Source of the DNA: Alkalicoccus urumqiensis
GTDB taxonomy: Bacteria; Bacillota; Bacilli; Bacillales; Salisediminibacteriaceae
Assembly (NCBI RefSeq): GCF_002993335.1
Contig: NZ_PVNS01000002.1
Location: 186,001 to 250,000, forward strand
Direction of reading: 5' to 3'
Length of the DNA: 64,000 nt
Part shown: positions 34,986 through 44,843 of the stretch, one piece after another
Numbering within the stretch: the first letter of the stretch is position 1
Layout: each line of letters starts with the position of its first letter
Notes under the pieces: model-generated
What the model was told of the DNA's origin: nothing
Seen by the model: the letters and a program-made list of their open reading frames with translations, nothing else
The model's database searches: none
Made by a program: the position numbers and the translations under genes

Positions 34986-34999
34986 TGTAAACGCTTCAC
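34986..34999 (+). promoter_or_regulatory. Possible CcpA (cre) site at the odhA transcription start
   Basis: TGTAAACGCTTCAC matches the left half of the cre consensus (TGTAAnCG) well and the right half poorly. It begins 7 bases after the -10, where CcpA could block transcription. Confidence 0.35.
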
Positions 35000-35050
35000 G
35001 TTCCGAGGTGTATGCTCTACATATTCCGAACTTCACTGGAGGTAGCACAA

Positions 35051-37894
35051 ATGGGTAGTGAGTCAATTAATCTGAGCGAAGGATGGTCCCAGTTTTACGG
35101 TCCCAACCTGGGGTATATGCTTGAAATGTACGATTTGTACGAAAGCAGTCCGGAAGAAGTGGACGAGGATATCGTCCAGTTTTTTAAGACGTGGGGCCCT
35201 TATGAGGAAAAAACATCTGCACAGGCGCCGTCACAGACGGCTCAAGGCAGTGCTGAGCAGTATACTACTGCCGTTAATGCCATGCGTCTGGCTGAATCAA
35301 TCCGGAGAAATGGTCATTTAATGGCAGATATTGTTCCGGTGAAAATGAACGAGCCGAAAGACATTTTCCAGCTGGAAGAATTCGATCTGTCGGAGGAAGA
35401 GCTGAAAAAAGTTCCGGCTGAACTGCTCTCTCCGCATAATCATTCCTCTTTATCCAATGGTCTGGAAGCTGTCCAGCATTTAAAAGAAACGTACACGAAG
35501 CGGCTCGCTTTTGAATTTAATCAGGTGCATGATATTAACGAGCGGCGCTGGCTGTTCCAACAGGTGGAATCAGGGGATTATCTGCCGAGCCTTACGAATG
35601 ATATGCGCGTCAAACTTCTCGAGCGGCTGAACCAGGTGGAGGGCTTTGAACATTTCATACATAAAACGTTTAAAGGCCAGAAGCGGTTTTCCGTCGAGGG
35701 GCTAGACTCCATGATTCCGCTTCTTGATGAGGCTGTTACGGAAGCAGTGGAGGACGGCACTGAGCACGTGATGATCGGAATGGCCCACCGCGGCCGTCTG
35801 AACGTTCTTGCACACGTTCTCGGCAAGCCGTACGAACTTATTTTCTCTGAATTTCATGATGCACCGAACAAAGATCTCGTGCCATCTGAAGGTTCCGTCG
35901 GCATTAACTACGGCTGGACAGGGGATGTAAAGTATCACCTTGGCGCCGACCGGGAAATTCATGAAGAATCCACAGATACGACGGTGACACTGGCAAACAA
36001 TCCAAGTCACCTTGAATTCGTCAATCCAGTGGTGGAGGGACTTGCGAGAGCGGCACAGGATGACCGTGACGGAGCTGGTACGCCGAAACAGGACCACAAC
36101 CGGGCGCTGCCAATCCTTATTCATGGAGACGCTGCTTTCCCTGGTCAGGGCATCGTTGCGGAGACACTTAACCTCAGCCGTCTGGACGGCTACAATACCG
36201 GCGGTACGATCCACGTTATCGCAAACAATCTGATCGGCTTTACGACTGTAAGTACGGATTCCCGTTCAACGACGTATGCCAGTGATCCGGCAAAAGGGTA
36301 TGAAGTGCCGGTGATCCATGTGAATGCGGACGATGTGGAAGCGTGTGTATCCGCCATGCACCTGGCGTATCTTTACCGGAAGGAATTCCATAAAGATATT
36401 GTCATTGACCTGATCGGCTACCGCCGTTACGGCCACAATGAAATGGATGAGCCGCTTGCGACACAGCCGCAGCTTTACAAAAAAGTAAAAGAACATCCGA
36501 CCGTTTTCCATATTTACGGCGAAGAACTGGTGAAGGAAAAGGTGATCGAAGAGGAGACATTCTCTTCAATGAGAGACTCCTTTATGGAAAAACTGACCGA
36601 TTTCTTCGAGGAAATTAAAGGAAATAAGCGTGATCATATTGATAATGATATGAATCCACCGGAGTATGTAGAAGATCGTCTGGAAGGAATTGAATCAGCG
36701 ATTTCGAAAGAATCGCTGCTGGACATAAACCGCCAGCTTCTTGAGTATCCTGAGGATTTTACGATCTTTCCTAAGCTCGAAAAAATCCTGAACAGAAGAC
36801 TCGACGCTGCTGAAAAGGACGACCGTATTGACTGGGGGCACGCAGAAGCACTCGCTTTTGCCACCATCATTACGGACGGAACGCCAATCCGTCTGACCGG
36901 CCAGGATTCGGAGCGGGGAACATTCTCCCAGCGCCACCTTGTGCTTCATGACTATGAGAAGAATGGGGAATATAACCCGCTTCATGGCTTAAAGGATGCG
37001 AATGCAACCTTTACGGTCCATAACAGTCCGCTTTCTGAGGCAGCCTGTGTCGGTTTTGAATACGGCTACAATGTTCACTCGCCGGAAACGCTGACGATCT
37101 GGGAAGCGCAGTACGGTGACTTTTCCAATGGTGCCCAGGTCCTCTTTGATCAGTTTATCTCGAGCGGACGCGCAAAGTGGGGACAAAAATCCGGTCTGGT
37201 ACTTCTGCTTCCGCACGGCTATGAGGGACAGGGCCCGGAACATTCCAGCGGCCGTATGGAGCGCTTCCTTACGCTTGCAGCGGAAAACAACTGGCACGTG
37301 GCGAACTTAACGAGAGCAAGCCAGTATTTCCATCTTCTTCGTCGTCAGGCTCTGACGCTTACGAAAGATGAAGTGCGCCCGCTCGTTCTGATGGCGCCGA
37401 AAAGCCTGCTGCGTAACGAAAGCGTTGCTTCTACACTTGCTTCCTTTACAGAAGGAACGTTCGAACCGGTGCTGCCGGTAGAAGGGCTCGGTACGTCTCC
37501 GGAAAAGATTAAAAAAGTCGTTTTTGCCTCCGGGAAAGTAGCAGTGGATCTGGAGGAAAAGCTTCAGGAAACAGGCGACTATCCGGAATGGCTCCATATC
37601 CTGAAAGTAGAAGAGCTTTACCCGTTCCCGAGAAAGCATATTGAAGAAATTCTTGAAGGTGCTGACAACATTGAAGAGTATATGTGGGTTCAGGAAGAAC
37701 CGCAGAATATGGGGGCATGGCACTATATTTATCCGTACCTCCGCAGCCTCTCCGGCGGGGAACTGCCTGTTCATTTCGCAGGCCGCCGCAGACGATCCTC
37801 CACGGCGGAAGGAGATCCGAAAGTTCATAAGCTGGAACAGGCACGTATAATTGAGGAAGCACTTAACCGAGACGTTGAAGGGAGCAATGAATAA
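35051..37894 (+). CDS. odhA: 2-oxoglutarate dehydrogenase E1 component
   Basis: A 947-residue thiamine-diphosphate-dependent E1o subunit, catalysing decarboxylation of 2-oxoglutarate in the TCA cycle. Landmarks: N-terminal lobe [22 protein letters not shown], the E1o core [71 protein letters not shown] and [20 protein letters not shown] precedes ATG 35051; a frame from 35012 is unsupported. The stop overlaps odhB (TAATG), giving tight coupling. Confidence 0.96.
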   Translation: MGSESINLSEGWSQFYGPNLGYMLEMYDLYESSPEEVDEDIVQFFKTWGPYEEKTSAQAPSQTAQGSAEQYTTAVNAMRLAESIRRNGHLMADIVPVKMNEPKDIFQLEEFDLSEEELKKVPAELLSPHNHSSLSNGLEAVQHLKETYTKRLAFEFNQVHDINERRWLFQQVESGDYLPSLTNDMRVKLLERLNQVEGFEHFIHKTFKGQKRFSVEGLDSMIPLLDEAVTEAVEDGTEHVMIGMAHRGRLNVLAHVLGKPYELIFSEFHDAPNKDLVPSEGSVGINYGWTGDVKYHLGADREIHEESTDTTVTLANNPSHLEFVNPVVEGLARAAQDDRDGAGTPKQDHNRALPILIHGDAAFPGQGIVAETLNLSRLDGYNTGGTIHVIANNLIGFTTVSTDSRSTTYASDPAKGYEVPVIHVNADDVEACVSAMHLAYLYRKEFHKDIVIDLIGYRRYGHNEMDEPLATQPQLYKKVKEHPTVFHIYGEELVKEKVIEEETFSSMRDSFMEKLTDFFEEIKGNKRDHIDNDMNPPEYVEDRLEGIESAISKESLLDINRQLLEYPEDFTIFPKLEKILNRRLDAAEKDDRIDWGHAEALAFATIITDGTPIRLTGQDSERGTFSQRHLVLHDYEKNGEYNPLHGLKDANATFTVHNSPLSEAACVGFEYGYNVHSPETLTIWEAQYGDFSNGAQVLFDQFISSGRAKWGQKSGLVLLLPHGYEGQGPEHSSGRMERFLTLAAENNWHVANLTRASQYFHLLRRQALTLTKDEVRPLVLMAPKSLLRNESVASTLASFTEGTFEPVLPVEGLGTSPEKIKKVVFASGKVAVDLEEKLQETGDYPEWLHILKVEELYPFPRKHIEEILEGADNIEEYMWVQEEPQNMGAWHYIYPYLRSLSGGELPVHFAGRRRRSSTAEGDPKVHKLEQARIIEEALNRDVEGSNE

Positions 37895-39165
37895 TGCTGG
37901 AAGTAAAAGTACCTGAACTGGCAGAATCCGTAACAGAAGGCACGGTTGCAGAATGGTTAAAGCAGCCGGGTGATTACGTGGAAAAAGGCGAAGATATCGT
38001 CGAACTTGAAACGGACAAAGTAAACGTAGAGATTTCTGCCGATGAAGCAGGAGTTCTTAAAGAAGCAAAAGCAGATGAAGGCGATACTGTAAAAGTAGGT
38101 GACGTGATTGCCGTCATCGATACGAACGCAGAAGGCGGGGCTTCGGAAGAGAGCAAAGACAGCTCTTCTTCAGAAGAAAAGAAAGAAAGTAAGCCTGAGG
38201 AGAAAAAAGAAACACCGAAAGAAGATACACAAAAAGAGAAACCGGGCGAAGCTCCTGCTGCAGAAGAGAAAAGCTCCTCCGACCGGGTTGTTGCGTCCCC
38301 GGCAGCACGCCGCTATGCGCGTGAAAAAGGCATCGACCTGCATGATATCGATGCGCGTGATCCGCTCGGCCGCGTAAGAAAAGAAGATATCGATGAGCAC
38401 CAGTCCAAGCAGCAGGCTCCGAAAAAAGAAGCCAAAGAAGAGCCGAAGCAGGAAACGTCTGGCAAGCCGGTGAAGCGGGAGAAGATGTCCCGCCGCCGTC
38501 AGACGATTGCAAAGCGTCTTGTCGAAGCCCAGCAGACAGCTGCTATGCTGACAACGTTCAACGAAGTGGATATGACGAATCTGATGGAACTGAGAAAGCG
38601 TCATAAAGACAGCTTCCAGGATAAGAACGGAGTGAAGCTCGGCTTTATGTCTTTCTTCACAAAAGCTGTTATCGGTGCATTGAAGAAGTACCCATATGTT
38701 AATGCTGAAATTGATGGAGACGAAGTAGTGCTGAAACAGTTTTATGATATCGGTATGGCTGTTTCCACCGATGACGGACTCGTCGTTCCGGTTGTCCGCG
38801 ATGCAGACCGTCTCGATTTTGCCGGCATTGAGCGTGAAATCGGTGATCTTGCGCAGAAGGCTCAGAACAAAAAACTGAAACTGGATGAGCTCCAGGGAGG
38901 AAGCTTTACCATTACAAATGGTGGTATCTTCGGTTCCCTCTGGTCCACGCCGATTCTTAACGCGCCGCAGGTGGGAATTCTCGGAATGCACACCGTTCAG
39001 AACCGTCCGGTGGCAATCGATAAGGACCGCTTTGAAAATCGTCCAATGATGTACATTGCTCTTTCCTACGACCACCGTATTATCGATGGAAAAGATGCAG
39101 TTGGGTTCCTCGTAACTATTAAAGAATTAATCGAAGATCCGGAACAGCTGCTTCTCCAGGGTTAA
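37894..39165 (+). CDS. odhB: Dihydrolipoyllysine succinyltransferase (E2o)
   Basis: A 423-residue E2 core of the 2-oxoglutarate dehydrogenase complex. The lipoyl Lys is in [11 protein letters not shown] near residue 42; a charged Glu/Lys/Pro linker follows (about 80-135), then the E1/E3-binding domain ([15 protein letters not shown]) and the catalytic domain ending in [16 protein letters not shown]. The lipoyl domain is at the N terminus as usual. Start overlaps the odhA stop. A good terminator follows at 39186. Confidence 0.96.
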   Translation: MLEVKVPELAESVTEGTVAEWLKQPGDYVEKGEDIVELETDKVNVEISADEAGVLKEAKADEGDTVKVGDVIAVIDTNAEGGASEESKDSSSSEEKKESKPEEKKETPKEDTQKEKPGEAPAAEEKSSSDRVVASPAARRYAREKGIDLHDIDARDPLGRVRKEDIDEHQSKQQAPKKEAKEEPKQETSGKPVKREKMSRRRQTIAKRLVEAQQTAAMLTTFNEVDMTNLMELRKRHKDSFQDKNGVKLGFMSFFTKAVIGALKKYPYVNAEIDGDEVVLKQFYDIGMAVSTDDGLVVPVVRDADRLDFAGIEREIGDLAQKAQNKKLKLDELQGGSFTITNGGIFGSLWSTPILNAPQVGILGMHTVQNRPVAIDKDRFENRPMMYIALSYDHRIIDGKDAVGFLVTIKELIEDPEQLLLQG

Positions 39166-39185
39166 TCATATTACGAAATTTTCCG

Positions 39186-39223
39186 GACCACACGTTGACT
39201 AGTATCAGCGTGTGGTCTTTTTT
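39186..39223 (+). terminator. Intrinsic terminator of odhAB
   Basis: A 13-bp stem (one G-U) from 39186-39198 to 39205-39217 with a 6-base loop and TTTTTT. Confidence 0.87.
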
Positions 39224-39408
39224 GACTGATAAGAGTGTATAAAATCCAAAGCCTCTTTCGAGCAGGAATGCCAAGGGTTATAGCATTTCAACGTTCTGAT
39301 CTATGTGCCGCTTGTTTTTGTTAATGGAGCTTCTCCGCTTTTCGGCAGAAGCTTGCCGTGGGCTTGTCTTCCAGCCGGGCGCTGTTTGCACGGCTGTATA
39401 GCATGAGC

Positions 39409-39545
39409 GGAGCCGGCCTATGGTTTGAGCCGCAGGGCAGCGAACTTCTGGCCTGCGGCGCGGCCGTGCGGAGCCATGCTTCTTCAATCGAAGCAATGTC
39501 CAGCTCCAGCGCCCACTCGCTCGAGGTTCCTTCACCCCTGCCGAA
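39409..39545 (+). repeat. Internal duplication unit 1 in repeat copy A
   Basis: 137 bases, matching 39780-39916 with four substitutions by hand count. Confidence 0.8.
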
Positions 39546-39779
39546 CGCTTCGAAGCGCAGTAAAATAGAGATGAAATACGAAGGATTTATAGCAGAAACG
39601 ATGTTTATATGGTAATGATGGTCTCTTCCAATTCGATGGAATGACAGCATTTTCTGCGCAAAAGGGATCGCTTCTAACAAGTGTTTTCTTCCTACCTGCC
39701 GAAACCGGAGGCCGTCGACTCCGGGAGGATCGGAACGAGGCGAAAATCCATTCCGCGTCAAGCGGCTGAAAGCACGCGT

Positions 39780-39916
39780 GGAGCCGGCCTATGGTTTGAG
39801 GCGCAGGGCAGCGAACTTCTGGCCTGCGGCGCGGCCGCGCGGAGCCGTGCTTCTTCAATCGAAGCAATGTCCAGCTCCAGCACCCACTCGCTCGAGGTTC
39901 CTTCACCCCTGCCGAA
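39780..39916 (+). repeat. Internal duplication unit 2 in repeat copy A
   Basis: 137 bases, same as 39409-39545 apart from four single-base differences; after the shared GCCGAA the two flanks differ (CGCTTCG versus GAAAGCG). Confidence 0.8.
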
Positions 39917-40069
39917 GAAAGCGAAGAGCGGCTTTCGTCGACAGGGCTTCCAGGACTGGTCGCTCGTGAGCAGGGCGCTTCCGCTTTTCGAAATCCCTCC
40001 GGAACGCGTACGGCTGCACGTGCAGGCAGAAAGCGGGAACCTATTCAACATACCTCACTTTTCTTTTAA

Positions 40070-40098
40070 GACCAGGCGGTTTCTGCCTGGTTTATTTC
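40070..40098 (+). terminator. Terminator-like hairpin at the end of repeat copy A
   Basis: ACCAGGC, loop GGTTTCT, GCCTGGT, then TTATTTC. The same hairpin ends copy B. Confidence 0.65.
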
Positions 40099-40112
40099 AC
40101 AGCTTTGAAATG

Positions 40113-40385
40113 TATACAATTCGAAACTTCATTCCAGCTGGTGTGCCAAAGGACTCGGCAGTTCACCTTTGTTCCATCTATCGGTTTCTCTGCTTTTCGG
40201 CAGATGTCTGGCTTAGACTTTTCGTATAGCCGGGTGCTGTCTGCACGGCTGGAGAGCATGGGCGGATGCGGCCTATGTTTCGGAGCGGCCAGCTTCAGGT
40301 GCAGTGGTAAAGCTTTGCTGAAACAGTAATTTGTTCTGCTGACTTATTCAGCATCCGTCGTTTTCGGGCAGCTGTCTACATTCAA
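40113..40385 (+). repeat. Degenerate repeat fragments (copy D)
   Basis: Starts with TATACAATTCGAA directly after copy A, aligning with the TATAAAATTCGAA left end. It continues through CTCTGCTTTTCGGCAGA and GCCGGGTGCTGTCTGCACGGCTGG with many changes. At 40308 AAAGCTTTGCTGAA restarts an earlier part of the element, so two truncated copies seem joined. Both lack the terminator end. Confidence 0.55.
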
Positions 40386-40485
40386 CAGATGCCGATTCGG
40401 ACCTCGTATAACGGACGGCCTCCACTTCGCATTCGAGGACATTTATTGAAGGAAGCGATATACTGAAACCGGAGGTGGTTGGACC

Positions 40486-41934
40486 GTGGGAAATATCCTT
40501 ATAATTGGTTCCGGATTCGCAGGCGCCACTGCGGGAGCACTGCTGCAGAAACATGGAGAAACGGTGACACTTATTGAATCTTCCGTCGAGTGGGGTGGAA
40601 GCGCAGGTAAATTTCAGCGGAGGAAATACCGCTTTCCTGTGGGAGCTACACTCGGAATGGGGTGGGAGCCTGGAGGCATTCATGACCGGATTCATACGTA
40701 TCTCGGTTCCAGACCAGCCTATACGCGCCAGCAGTATGCTATGACGCTTTCCAGTCAAGGGGAAACGTTGTACTACTATGAAGAGAGAGAAGCATTTCTT
40801 CAGGAGTGGGACCGTCTGTTTCCGCATGCTGCGGGCAGAATACGCCGGTTTTTCCGCGATGTCTGGTCACGTGCGGCGCTTCTTCGTCCGCTGATGAAAC
40901 AATTTCCATCCATTCCTCCGGCATCGGCTTCAGCTGCAGGCAGTCTGCTCAAAGGATTTCGACCGGGGCAGCTTAAGCTGGTGCCCGAGCTGATGAAAAC
41001 GATGGATTTACTGATAACCAGACATCAATTACAGAATGAGAGCAGATTCCTTCAGCTGCTCGACCATATTCTTCTGGACAGCATGCAGACAACGCACGAT
41101 AAATGTTCCCTTTTATTCGGCTGTACTGCTCTCGATATTTATCACCGCGGAACATTTTACGTTCATGGGGGTCTGTATAAAGTGATCGAGAACCTGCTTG
41201 AGCATATTACAAGTGAAGGGGGAACCTGTATCCGGGCACGAAAAATCACCCGGATCCGGCGTGGTGTAAATGCCCGTTATGAAGCGGTGGAACACCGTGG
41301 ACGGGTTCATGAGGCGGATACGATAATTATAAACAATTCCCATCACCGCGCTGCCGAGCTGTTTCCGGAAAACCTTCAGCATAAAGTAGCACTTCCCGAA
41401 AAGAAAAAGGAGTGGGGAGCGTTTGTAATCTACGCTGCCGTAGAAGCCGGAGCTGTAACAAGCATGCCGCTTTTTCATCAGCTTTACCTCTCTGAAGAAG
41501 CAGATCACTTCTTCGTTTCCAAATCAATGGAGAACGATGAACTGCGTGCGCCGGGAGGATTTGTTACAATAACTATGTCGACCCACATCGATTTAAACAG
41601 GTGGAAAACGAAAAAAGAATACGACAGCCAGAAACAGCTTCTTACAGAGCAGGTGCTCCAGCGTCTGGAGGAACAGTATCCAGGGTTTCGGGACAGTATT
41701 GTCCATTTAGAAAACGGAGGTCCCGCTGCATGGAAGCGGTATATTAACCGCAGCGGAGTTGGAGGCTATCCGCAGTTTCCCTCCAATACACTCTGGCATG
41801 CACCGGACGTTACGACCGGTCTGAAGGGCGTTTATGTCTGCGGTGATACGGTATTCCCCGGAGCAGGATCGATCGGGGCAGCGAGTTCAGGAGTACTGGC
41901 AGCAAGAGCTGCAGCTGGAGAGCGCATACTGTAG
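40486..41934 (+). CDS. FAD-dependent oxidoreductase of the phytoene desaturase type
   Basis: A 482-residue flavoprotein. The FAD-binding Rossmann motif is LIIGSGFAGATAGALLQKHG at the N terminus and the C-terminal FAD motif is GLKGVYVCGDTVFPGAGSIGAASSGVLAA, which fits CrtI/CrtN/CrtO-like desaturases, isomerases and retinol-saturase relatives. No carotenoid partner gene (crtB, crtM) is nearby, so carotenoid chemistry is possible but unproved. GTG 40486 has GGAGGTGG upstream. It follows the repeat cluster and precedes the membrane protease by 19 bases. Confidence 0.75.
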   Translation: MGNILIIGSGFAGATAGALLQKHGETVTLIESSVEWGGSAGKFQRRKYRFPVGATLGMGWEPGGIHDRIHTYLGSRPAYTRQQYAMTLSSQGETLYYYEEREAFLQEWDRLFPHAAGRIRRFFRDVWSRAALLRPLMKQFPSIPPASASAAGSLLKGFRPGQLKLVPELMKTMDLLITRHQLQNESRFLQLLDHILLDSMQTTHDKCSLLFGCTALDIYHRGTFYVHGGLYKVIENLLEHITSEGGTCIRARKITRIRRGVNARYEAVEHRGRVHEADTIIINNSHHRAAELFPENLQHKVALPEKKKEWGAFVIYAAVEAGAVTSMPLFHQLYLSEEADHFFVSKSMENDELRAPGGFVTITMSTHIDLNRWKTKKEYDSQKQLLTEQVLQRLEEQYPGFRDSIVHLENGGPAAWKRYINRSGVGGYPQFPSNTLWHAPDVTTGLKGVYVCGDTVFPGAGSIGAASSGVLAARAAAGERIL

Positions 41935-41953
41935 ATAGAAAGGGCCGAAGTAG

Positions 41954-42865
41954 ATGAGAGAACATGACGAAGATAACGAAAACACTTCTCCAGCAGAGGA
42001 AAATACGGATATCAATCAAAGAGAAGGTGGGGAGTCAGAGGTGGAAGAAAAGCGTCCACCGGAAGAACCTCTATACTTTGATGGCGAAAACTATTTAACG
42101 AAAGAGGAATTTTTCAACCCTCCTCCAGAGGAAGAAGTGCAGCCTGAAAAAAAGCCGAAGCGCTGGCTGAAAATCGCGATCGCCTCGTTGGCTGCTCTGG
42201 CACTTTTAGTCAATGTGTTTGCCGTCTGGCCGCAGCTTTTCAATTTTCCAGCAGCTGAATTTCTGGCTAATGCCAACAGGTTGAACGATGATCCGGTCAT
42301 TGAAGAATATAAAGAATCCATTGTTGTTGTCCGCACAGAAGCTTCGAAAGGAACGGGCTTTGTCATCGGTGACGGACTCATTATGACAAATGAGCATGTG
42401 ATTGATGACGGCAGTCCGGTATCCGTTCATTTCGAAGATGGAACCTCCTACCGGGTCGAAGCGGCTGCTTCAGATGAAACGCTTGATCTCGCCGTTCTGG
42501 AAGCAGAAGGGGATTCATTTGATCATCCTGCCTTAAGCCTGGAGCCTGGGTGGGATCCTGGAGAAGAGATGTATGTGATCGGGAATCCAATGTTTTTCAA
42601 TTTTATTCCAAATGAAGGCACCTTCCTGGAGGAAACTTCCTCCGGTGGAAGGGACCAGCCTGTGGCAGCTATCAACGCGCCTGTGTACAGAGGCTCAAGC
42701 GGCAGTCCGGTTATTACAGAAAACGGGAGCGTAGCTGCCATCGTCTATGCTACAAGCACCCGGCCTATATCCGGCGAAGACATGCGCGTAGGTCTTGCAG
42801 TGCGTGCAGAAGAAGCCGTTACCTTTTTGGAAGCGTCAGGGCTTGCAATTTCTGACGAAGGCTGA
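41954..42865 (+). CDS. Membrane-anchored trypsin-like serine protease (no PDZ)
   Basis: A 303-residue protein: an acidic cytoplasmic N terminus (1-65), one membrane helix (about 70-92) and an extracytoplasmic trypsin-like domain. The catalytic triad is seen as H in MTNEHVID, D in ETLDLAVLEA and S in YRGSSGSPVI. Unlike HtrA/DegP there is no PDZ domain. It could act in envelope quality control or signalling; substrates unknown. It lies between the FAD oxidoreductase and rlmN. Confidence 0.83.
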   Translation: MREHDEDNENTSPAEENTDINQREGGESEVEEKRPPEEPLYFDGENYLTKEEFFNPPPEEEVQPEKKPKRWLKIAIASLAALALLVNVFAVWPQLFNFPAAEFLANANRLNDDPVIEEYKESIVVVRTEASKGTGFVIGDGLIMTNEHVIDDGSPVSVHFEDGTSYRVEAAASDETLDLAVLEAEGDSFDHPALSLEPGWDPGEEMYVIGNPMFFNFIPNEGTFLEETSSGGRDQPVAAINAPVYRGSSGSPVITENGSVAAIVYATSTRPISGEDMRVGLAVRAEEAVTFLEASGLAISDEG

Positions 42866-42913
42866 GATAATATTCGTTGGCTTTTAAAGTACGTAAAGAA
42901 ATGAGGGAATACC

Positions 42914-44005
42914 ATGAAAGAATCGATTTACGGATACACGCTGCAGTCGCTGGAATCGTGGTTTACGGAGCGTGGTCATAAATCGTTCCGGGCGCAGCAG
43001 GTGTGGGACTGGCTCTATAAGAAACGTGTAGATACGTTTGATGACATGACAAATATCAAGCAGGATGTGCGTGAAGAGTTAAAAGAATCATTTACCATGC
43101 AGACGCTCGAAGTTCATTCCAAACAGGTTTCCCGTGACGGTACAATGAAATTTTTATTTCGTCTTCAGGATGGAAACTTGATCGAAACCGTACTCATGCG
43201 GTTTGATTACGGTTCTTCCGTCTGTGTTACGACGCAGGTCGGATGCAATATTGGATGCAGCTTCTGTGCGAGTGGACTGCTTACCAAGGACCGCGATTTG
43301 TCCTCTGGAGAAGTTGTGGAACAGATAATGCACGTCCAGAAAGCAATGGATGAAGAAGCGAAGGAAGAACGCGTCAGTCATATTGTCGTTATGGGAATCG
43401 GCGAACCGTTTGACAATTACGACAACCTGATGGCATTTCTCCGGGTTGTGAACAGCGATAAAGGACTTGCAATCGGTGCGCGCCACATTACCGTCTCGAC
43501 AAGCGGCATCGTTAAGCGGATCTACGACTTTGCGGATGAAAACATTCAGGTGAATCTGGCTGTTTCGCTTCATGCTCCTAACAACGAACTCCGTACACGG
43601 ATTATGAAAATTAATAAAGCACAGCCGATTGAAAAACTGATGGATGCGGTTGATTACTATCTGGAAAAAACAAACCGGCGCATTACGTTTGAATATATTC
43701 TGCTCGATGGCGTCAACGATGGCAAAGAGCAGGCGCTGGAGCTTGCAGAACTGATCGGCGATAAGAAAAAGCTTTCTTACGTCAATCTGATTCCGTACAA
43801 TCCGGTAGATGAGCATATTGCTTACAAGCAGAGTCAAAAAGATAACATTCTGACGTTTTTTGATACGCTGATGAAGCAGGGTATCCAGTGTGGTGTCCGC
43901 CATGAACAGGGATCGGACATCGACGCTGCCTGCGGCCAGCTTCGAAGCAAGCAGATGCAGAAAGAGCGTGAAGCAAAAAAGGCACGCGAAAAAACGAACG
44001 CTTAA
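42914..44005 (+). CDS. rlmN: 23S rRNA (adenine-2503-C2) methyltransferase RlmN
   Basis: A 363-residue radical-SAM methyltransferase that methylates A2503 of 23S rRNA (and tRNA A37). The iron-sulfur cluster cysteines are C111, C115 and C118 in [12 protein letters not shown], and the conserved methyl-carrier Cys is C340 in [11 protein letters not shown]. The N-terminal [15 protein letters not shown] segment is typical. The Cfr resistance enzyme is related, but the C terminus ([13 protein letters not shown]) fits RlmN. ATG 42914 follows AAATGAGGGA. A terminator and then repeat copy B follow. Confidence 0.93.
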   Translation: MKESIYGYTLQSLESWFTERGHKSFRAQQVWDWLYKKRVDTFDDMTNIKQDVREELKESFTMQTLEVHSKQVSRDGTMKFLFRLQDGNLIETVLMRFDYGSSVCVTTQVGCNIGCSFCASGLLTKDRDLSSGEVVEQIMHVQKAMDEEAKEERVSHIVVMGIGEPFDNYDNLMAFLRVVNSDKGLAIGARHITVSTSGIVKRIYDFADENIQVNLAVSLHAPNNELRTRIMKINKAQPIEKLMDAVDYYLEKTNRRITFEYILLDGVNDGKEQALELAELIGDKKKLSYVNLIPYNPVDEHIAYKQSQKDNILTFFDTLMKQGIQCGVRHEQGSDIDAACGQLRSKQMQKEREAKKAREKTNA

Positions 44006-44024
44006 TAGAGGAATCTGCTGAACA

Positions 44025-44058
44025 GGCACCGGAAGAGAGCGCTCTTCCGGTGTTTTTC
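44025..44058 (+). terminator. Intrinsic terminator of rlmN
   Basis: CACCGGAAGAG pairs with CTCTTCCGGTG around a short loop, followed by TTTTTCT. Repeat copy B begins 18 bases later. Confidence 0.85.
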
Positions 44059-44075
44059 TATGGAGGATAGGGAAG

Positions 44076-44710
44076 TATAAAATTCGAAGCCTCTTACGAG
44101 CAGGGATGCCAAGGGTTTTGGCATTTTAAAGCTTTGCTGAATTAACTATTTGCTTCTGTTGGTAGAGCTTCTCTGCTACTCGGCAGAAGCCTGCGTGGGC
44201 TTGTCTTTCAGCCGGGCGCTGTTTGCACGGCTGTATAGCATGAGCGGAGCCGGCCTATGGTTTGAGCCGCAGGGCAGCGAACTTCTGCCATGCGGCGTGG
44301 CCGCGCGGAGCCATGCTTCTTCAAGCGGAGAACGAACCCCACCGGCGTCTCTGCCGAACGCTTCGAAGCGCAATAAAATAGAGATGAAATACGAAGGATT
44401 TATAGCAGAAACGATGTTTATAAGGTAATGATGGTCTCTTCCAATTCGATTGAATGACAGCATTTTCTGCGCAAAAGGGATCGCTTCTAACAGGCGTTTT
44501 CTTTCTACCTGCCGAAACCGGAGGCCGTCGACTCCGGGAGGATCCGAACGAGGCGAAAATCCATTCCTTCTGACGGAAGGAAGAAGGAATTAGTTGAGCC
44601 CGTTCCCTCCGGAACGCGTACGGCTGCAGGTGCAGGCAGAAAGCGGGAACCTATTCAACAAACGTCTCTTAGCATTTAAGACCAGGCGGTTTCTGCCTGG
44701 TTTATTTTAC
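44076..44710 (+). repeat. Dispersed repeat, copy B (most complete, about 635 bp)
   Basis: The clearest copy of the element. It fills most of the 838-base gap between rlmN and the HAD gene. Left end TATAAAATTCGAAGCCTC; right end the terminator-like hairpin and TTTATTTTACAG. The left TATAAAAT and the complement of the right end (TGTAAAAT) match in 7 of 8 positions. A 6-8 bp stem GCCGCA...TGCGGC and a GTTCC-CTCC-GGAAC hairpin at about 44602-44615 are visible. No target-site duplication is evident. Confidence 0.75.
44680..44708 (+). terminator. Terminator-like hairpin at the end of repeat copy B
   Basis: ACCAGGC, 7-base loop, GCCTGGT, then TTATTTTA; identical stem to that ending copy A. Confidence 0.7.
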
Positions 44711-44843
44711 AGACATTAAAAACGGGGAGGGCGTATTGTTGCATTATGTAATGACTGGATTTCATTAAATAAGGACGATTTTATAGAAAACTCGGAAAAA
44801 ATAACGTATCCTGAAAAAAGGAAGCAATAAGGAGGAGATTAGT

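Larger units (their letters stand above)
39238..40098 (+). repeat. Dispersed repeat, copy A (with internal duplication)
   Basis: Non-coding copy filling most of the 1.26-kb gap between odhB and the FAD gene. It opens with TATAAAAT followed by ...GCCTCTTTCGAGCAG and shares its first 517 bases with copy B at 44076, apart from short indels. The last 106 bases (CCTCCGGAACGCGTACGG through a terminator-like hairpin) also match copy B and, with decay, copy C. The middle is a second partial copy (39780-39916) of the element's own 39409-39545 segment. Stems visible: CTTCT-CCG with CGG-AGAAG near 39330-39353 and GCCGCAGG with CCTGCGGC at 39430-39462. I see no convincing protein. Confidence 0.75.

Noticed and set aside
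35012-37894. Longer odhA start at 35012
   Set aside because: It lacks a ribosome binding site; GGAGG is placed for ATG 35051, and the N terminus from there fits the family.
38170-39075. A 301-residue minus-strand frame opposite odhB
   Set aside because: Shadow of a well-supported gene; composition is Phe/Leu/Cys rich and unlike the other proteins.
39321-39761. A 146-residue minus-strand frame in repeat copy A, partly matched in copy B
   Set aside because: The frame stays open in both, but within the shared part I count about four amino-acid changes to two silent ones, there is no ribosome binding site, and the terminator-like end supports plus-strand transcription. I treat it as a shadow.
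39230-40480. OLE or HEARO-type large RNA as the identity of the repeat
   Set aside because: OLE is normally single copy with its own neighbours, and HEARO belongs with IscB-type genes, none of which is present; I recognised none of their core motifs.
43154-44029. A 291-residue minus-strand frame opposite rlmN
   Set aside because: Shadow of rlmN, with no start site and no recognisable domain.
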